NCBI RefSeq assembly: GCF_900111145.1
Contig: NZ_FOIR01000004.1
Coordinates: forward strand, 308,501 to 372,500
Length of the DNA: 64,000 nt
Direction: 5' to 3'
Source: Roseivirga pacifica
GTDB taxonomy: Bacteria > Bacteroidota > Bacteroidia > Cytophagales > Cyclobacteriaceae
Shown here: piece by piece, positions 61,090 through 64,000 of the stretch
Layout: each line of letters starts with the position of its first letter
Position numbering within the stretch: position 1 is the stretch's first letter
Notes under the pieces: generated by a model
Told to the model about the DNA's origin: nothing
What the model saw: only the letters and a program-made list of their open reading frames with translations
Database searches by the model: none
Program-made: the position numbers and the translations under genes

Positions 61090-62244
61090 ATGCACTTCAG
61101 GTTACGCCTTATACCATTATTGGTTCTATCTATTATTGCTACTAACTCATTATTAGCCCAAAATTCTGGCGTTATAAATGGGCAGGACACCACCCGCAGG
61201 GTAATCACTACAGCCGTGCCATTCTTGAGCATAGCCCCAGACCCAAAAAGTGGTGCAATGGGTGATGTAGGTGCTGCAACAGAACCTGATGCAAACGCTA
61301 CTTTTTGGAACCCAGCCAAGCTCGCATTTCTAAATCAGAAATCAGGCGTATCACTTTCTTTCACTCCGTGGTTAAAAAAATATGTGGATGATATGTCGCT
61401 GTCTTACCTCAGTGGTTTCTATCAACTAGATAATGAGCAGACATTTGGCCTATCAATGACCTATTTCGATTTGGGCGATATTGAACTTACAGACGGTTCT
61501 GGTGGTAGTTTAGGCAGTTTCAATCCACGCGAATTTGCTATTGCTGCTTCTTATTCTAGAAAGCTGAGCAACAATTTAAGTTTGGGGGTTACTGGTAAAT
61601 TTATTCACTCAAACCTTTCAGGAAATATCTCTACAAGTCCGGTTACCGACCCAAAACCAGGAACAAGTATTGCGGCAGACATTGGAGTTTACCACAAATC
61701 ACAAGAATTTACGTTCCTTCAAAAACCGTCTCAATTCTCTTACGCGGCAGTAATTTCTAATATCGGATCTAAGATAACATACAACAGTGCTGACGAAGAA
61801 GACTTCATTCCTACCAATCTGAGAATTGGTGGTGCACTAACTTCTTTCCTCGATCCATATAACAAAATCACTTTAGCACTCGATCTAAATAAGTTAATGG
61901 TACCAACGCCACAGCCTGATGGATCGGAAAAAGATAAAGGCCTACTTGAGGGCATGTTCGGGTCTTTTGCAGATGCGCCTGACGGATTCTCAGAGGAGCT
62001 TCAAGAAATTATGTACTCAGTTGGTGCTGAATACGAATACAGAGAGGCTTTTGCCTTACGTGCGGGTTACTTCTACGAGAACGCCAACAAAGGCAACAGA
62101 AAGTACTTTACATTTGGTGTAGGCGCTATGGTAAAGAAGTTCGAGTTCAACTTCTCTTACCTAATCCCTCAATTCCAAGACCATCCGTTGGCCGAAACAC
62201 TTCGTTTTGGCGTGCTTATCGACTTTTCAAAGTCTGACAATTAA
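61090..62244 (+). CDS. porV: Type IX secretion outer-membrane shuttle PorV
   Basis: PorV (LptO) is a FadL-like outer-membrane barrel that binds cargo at SprA and delivers it to PorU. The product of about 384 aa has a signal peptide (LIPLLVLSIIATNSLLAQ, ending near 24). The family signature follows: RRVITTAVPFLSIAPDPKSGAMGDVG near 38-63, then ANATFWNPAKLAF. Barrel strands continue to the C-terminal end TLRFGVLIDFSKSDN. TTG at 61075 would add five residues. It stands between porU and an M16 gene (eight bases after), so the sortase parts are produced together. Confidence 0.94.
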   Translation: MHFRLRLIPLLVLSIIATNSLLAQNSGVINGQDTTRRVITTAVPFLSIAPDPKSGAMGDVGAATEPDANATFWNPAKLAFLNQKSGVSLSFTPWLKKYVDDMSLSYLSGFYQLDNEQTFGLSMTYFDLGDIELTDGSGGSLGSFNPREFAIAASYSRKLSNNLSLGVTGKFIHSNLSGNISTSPVTDPKPGTSIAADIGVYHKSQEFTFLQKPSQFSYAAVISNIGSKITYNSADEEDFIPTNLRIGGALTSFLDPYNKITLALDLNKLMVPTPQPDGSEKDKGLLEGMFGSFADAPDGFSEELQEIMYSVGAEYEYREAFALRAGYFYENANKGNRKYFTFGVGAMVKKFEFNFSYLIPQFQDHPLAETLRFGVLIDFSKSDN

Positions 62245-62252
62245 ACCCAATT

Positions 62253-63509
62253 ATGGATAGAACCATAGCACCTCAAGCCTCCCCTATAGGAGGCCTTATT
62301 TTACCTACAATTGGTCACCATGTCCTCGCTTCAGGCATAGATGTTTACTATAAAGAGGAACCAACTACCGAAGCTTTTAAAATTGAACTACTTACAAAAG
62401 GTGGCTACGCAAATGCTCAATCAGCTGCTTTGTGTAGTATTGCGAATAAATCACTTCTCGAGGGTACCATCTCTTTTCCCGGTAAGAAACTAATTGATCA
62501 AATTGATGGCATGGGCAGTTTTGCTGAAGCCACACCAAGTTTTGACCATAGCCTTATCACTGTTTTTGGCCTTTCTCGGTTTTTTGATAGAACCGTTCAG
62601 ATATTGTCTGAAATTATTTATCAACCAGAATTCAATGGGGCCAACATTGAACACCTAAAGAAAAAAGAGCTCAATAGACTCAAACTAAACTTAGAAAAGG
62701 GCTCTTATATATCTTCTGTAAATCTGCGTAAAGCACTATTTGGTGAAGCACACGGTTACGGAAAGTCATTATCACCTGAAGAAATCGCTAACGTCTCTGT
62801 CTCTGACATTGTCAAGTTTCACAAAACCAAGCTTTGTGACTTTAGTATTTATATTTCAGGCCAATTACCACCCAATTTCATTAGCAAATTGGAAAACCGC
62901 TTCTCACGAGTAGAACGAGAGTCTCTTCCTGATAACGGTTCGATAATAAAGCATAGCCCTGCCAATGTTAGGTATTCTAACCCAAAATATATTCAGAGCT
63001 CAATCCGACTAGGTAAAAGACTTTTTAATCGAACCCACCCAGACTATTTTAAGTTTGTTCTTACTAATGAAATCCTTGGGGGCTATTTTGGCTCGCGTTT
63101 AATGAAGAATATACGGGAGGAAAAGGGTTTTACTTACGGAATATATTCGGGCCTTTACAGCCTAAATAAAGAAGGCTATTTCAGCATCTCTACTGATGTT
63201 AATGGTGAGCATGAGCAAGCAACTCTTGAGGAGATCAATAAAGAAATCATCACACTGCAAAGAGAACTGGTAAAGCCAGAAGAGCTAGAGACAGTAAAGA
63301 ATTACCTCTTAGGTACATTCATCAACTCTTTCAGTACTCCTTTTGCCCATATTGACAAATTCAAAACGTTAAATGAGCAAGGTCTACCTTTTTCCTTTTA
63401 TAATGAATATGTAAAAGAGATAAGCAAAACTACGGCTGAAGACATTTTAACTATTGCCGGTGAGTACTTAGACACAGACAGTCTAATAAGCAGTATTGCG
63501 GGTAAGTAA
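62253..63509 (+). CDS. M16-family peptidase-like protein lacking the HxxEH site
   Basis: A 418-aa two-domain pitrilysin-like protein with no signal peptide, so probably cytoplasmic. In active M16 enzymes HxxEH follows the N-terminal GxxxE/D strand, but here that region reads YANAQSAALCSIANKSLLEG with no such motif. The Arg/Tyr pair typical of the non-catalytic partner of M16B heterodimers is kept (RLMKNIREEKGFTYGI, about 282-297). Such a subunit normally works with a separate HxxEH subunit, which is not in the window. It follows porV by eight bases, and the strand ends convergent to an rRNA operon. Its link to type IX secretion is suggested only by gene order. Confidence 0.87.
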   Translation: MDRTIAPQASPIGGLILPTIGHHVLASGIDVYYKEEPTTEAFKIELLTKGGYANAQSAALCSIANKSLLEGTISFPGKKLIDQIDGMGSFAEATPSFDHSLITVFGLSRFFDRTVQILSEIIYQPEFNGANIEHLKKKELNRLKLNLEKGSYISSVNLRKALFGEAHGYGKSLSPEEIANVSVSDIVKFHKTKLCDFSIYISGQLPPNFISKLENRFSRVERESLPDNGSIIKHSPANVRYSNPKYIQSSIRLGKRLFNRTHPDYFKFVLTNEILGGYFGSRLMKNIREEKGFTYGIYSGLYSLNKEGYFSISTDVNGEHEQATLEEINKEIITLQRELVKPEELETVKNYLLGTFINSFSTPFAHIDKFKTLNEQGLPFSFYNEYVKEISKTTAEDILTIAGEYLDTDSLISSIAGK

Positions 63510-63661
63510 AAGCATTTAATAATCTTCTTAACACACTAAAAGTTCTTAAGACTACACAGGCTTAAGATAATCCTTGTCGTATATCAATCGATACTTAAGG
63601 TTTTTGGTCATAGAGCACTAACCCCTCTTCGTGTGTCTTTATCGTGGAGTGGTCTATAACG

Positions 63662-63694
63662 AAAAAAAGGAACATACGATAAGTATGTTCCTTT
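63662..63694 (-). terminator. rRNA operon terminator
   Basis: On the minus strand AAAGGAACATAC (63694-63683) pairs perfectly with GTATGTTCCTTT (63677-63666) around five bases, then a run of seven T (63668-63662). It lies just after the 5S gene. The rest of the 195-base gap after the M16 gene shows no gene or tRNA. Confidence 0.9.
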
Positions 63695-63703
63695 GATAAT
63701 AAG

Positions 63704-63811
63704 TTGGCGGCTACTTACTCTCCCACCGGTAAGGGCAGTACCATCAGCGCAAGCGGGCTTAACTTCTCTGTTCGGAAAGGGAAGAGGTGGACCCCACCGC
63801 TATAACCACCA
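63704..63811 (-). rRNA. rrf: 5S ribosomal RNA
   Basis: The minus strand carries the typical 5S body: TGGTGGTTATAGCGGTGGGG at the 5' end, the conserved CCGAACAGAGAAGTTAAGCC segment in the middle, and a 3' arm ending in GTAGCCGCCA that pairs with the 5' end. Length is about 108 bases; ends are judged from the closing stem and may be off by a few bases. It lies between the 23S 3' end and the terminator at 63662-63694. Confidence 0.93.
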
Positions 63812-63913
63812 TAAAATCTTAATCCAGTCATTTACTGAACACTATTTCTTACCATCATTTCTGATGGTCGACATATTTACTGTAAGAGTATCACACAATA
63901 GAGGTAGGTTACC

Positions 63914-63933
63914 GCCCCGCACAAAGGCGGGGC
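63914..63933 (-). other. GC-rich hairpin between 23S and 5S
   Basis: GCCCCGC (63914-63920) pairs with GCGGGGC (63927-63933) around six bases, in the spacer right after the 23S end. It may be a processing or anti-read-through stem in the rRNA precursor. Confidence 0.5.
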
Positions 63934-63937
63934 TATC

Positions 63938-64000
63938 GGAAAGCTTACGGGTAATTAGTACTGCTCAGCTATGACATTTCTGCCTTTACACCTGCAGCCT
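63938..64000 (-). rRNA. rrl: 23S ribosomal RNA, 3' end only
   Basis: The last 60 or so bases, read on the minus strand, resemble the conserved 3' terminus of 23S rRNA (AGCTGAGCAGTACTAATTAC, then the CGTAAGCTT end). The gene continues beyond the window edge. The 3' end is estimated from the closing stem and is uncertain by several bases. Confidence 0.85.

Noticed and set aside
63510..63661. Possible small gene between the M16 gene and the rRNA terminator
   Set aside because: No open frame of useful length with a start and no RNA signature is seen; a few CTTAAG hexamers look like chance.
63693..63974. 93-aa open frame at the right end
   Set aside because: It covers the 5S gene and the end of 23S rRNA.

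Overview
The window is a chromosomal segment of a member of the Bacteroidota, most likely a marine Cytophagales bacterium of the Roseivirga/Fulvivirga type. The reasons are the type IX secretion genes (sprA, porU, porV), many families largely confined to this phylum (DUF4292, DUF4837, DUF4221, DUF1599, the BT_3928-type DoxX protein, DUF5128-like propeller lipoproteins), very few Shine-Dalgarno sequences, and several good matches to the Bacteroidota -7 promoter box TAnnTTTG. Gene content is almost entirely chromosomal core and lineage genes. I see no insertion sequence, prophage, CRISPR array, integrase or tRNA gene.

Layout. 0-10 kb: hemA, a secreted WG-repeat protein, the leftward group proS-nfeD-floA, then rightward an unusual Arg/Ser-rich lipoprotein with an outer-membrane barrel. 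10-13.7 kb: leftward DUF1599-DoxX/thioredoxin-aroK and, divergent from it, the coupled pair folP-cdaA (folate and c-di-AMP). 13.8-24.7 kb: a transport and surface region with two RND permeases, only one membrane-fusion adaptor and no outer-membrane factor, flanked by three beta-propeller secreted proteins. 24.8-27.4 kb: a divergent threonine-to-glycine module (kbl with a small gene, and tdh). 27.5-32.7 kb: two small secreted unknowns, NADP isocitrate dehydrogenase, a crotonase and a flippase.

32.8-50.9 kb: a long rightward block for the cell envelope and housekeeping: TPR protein, DUF4292 lipoprotein, EnvC-like protein, tatA, gatA, LysM transglycosylase, DUF4837 lipoprotein, ruvA, sprA (7.1 kb), gcvH, vanZ-like, and two tandem TonB-like proteins. 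50.9-56.2 kb: leftward yicC, a large propeller/barrel outer-membrane protein and a FAD oxidoreductase. 56.3-63.5 kb: MBL hydrolase, pssA, porU, porV and a non-catalytic M16 peptidase. 63.66-64 kb: the end of an rRNA operon on the minus strand (terminator, 5S, 3' end of 23S).

How the genes work together. SprA is the outer-membrane translocon of the type IX system, PorU the sortase that removes the C-terminal signal of cargo, and PorV the shuttle that carries cargo from SprA to PorU, so this window holds three central parts of one secretion route. EnvC-like protein, transglycosylase, flippase and TonB-like proteins support envelope growth and transport. The most interesting leads are degenerate enzymes: a gluzincin-like domain without its metal ligands fused to a propeller and an outer-membrane barrel, an M16 protein without HxxEH in the porU-porV operon, and two RND pumps that both replace the classical Asp-Asp/Lys proton relay by Asp-Asn/Asn. 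A three-hexamer operator-like repeat lies upstream of one pump.
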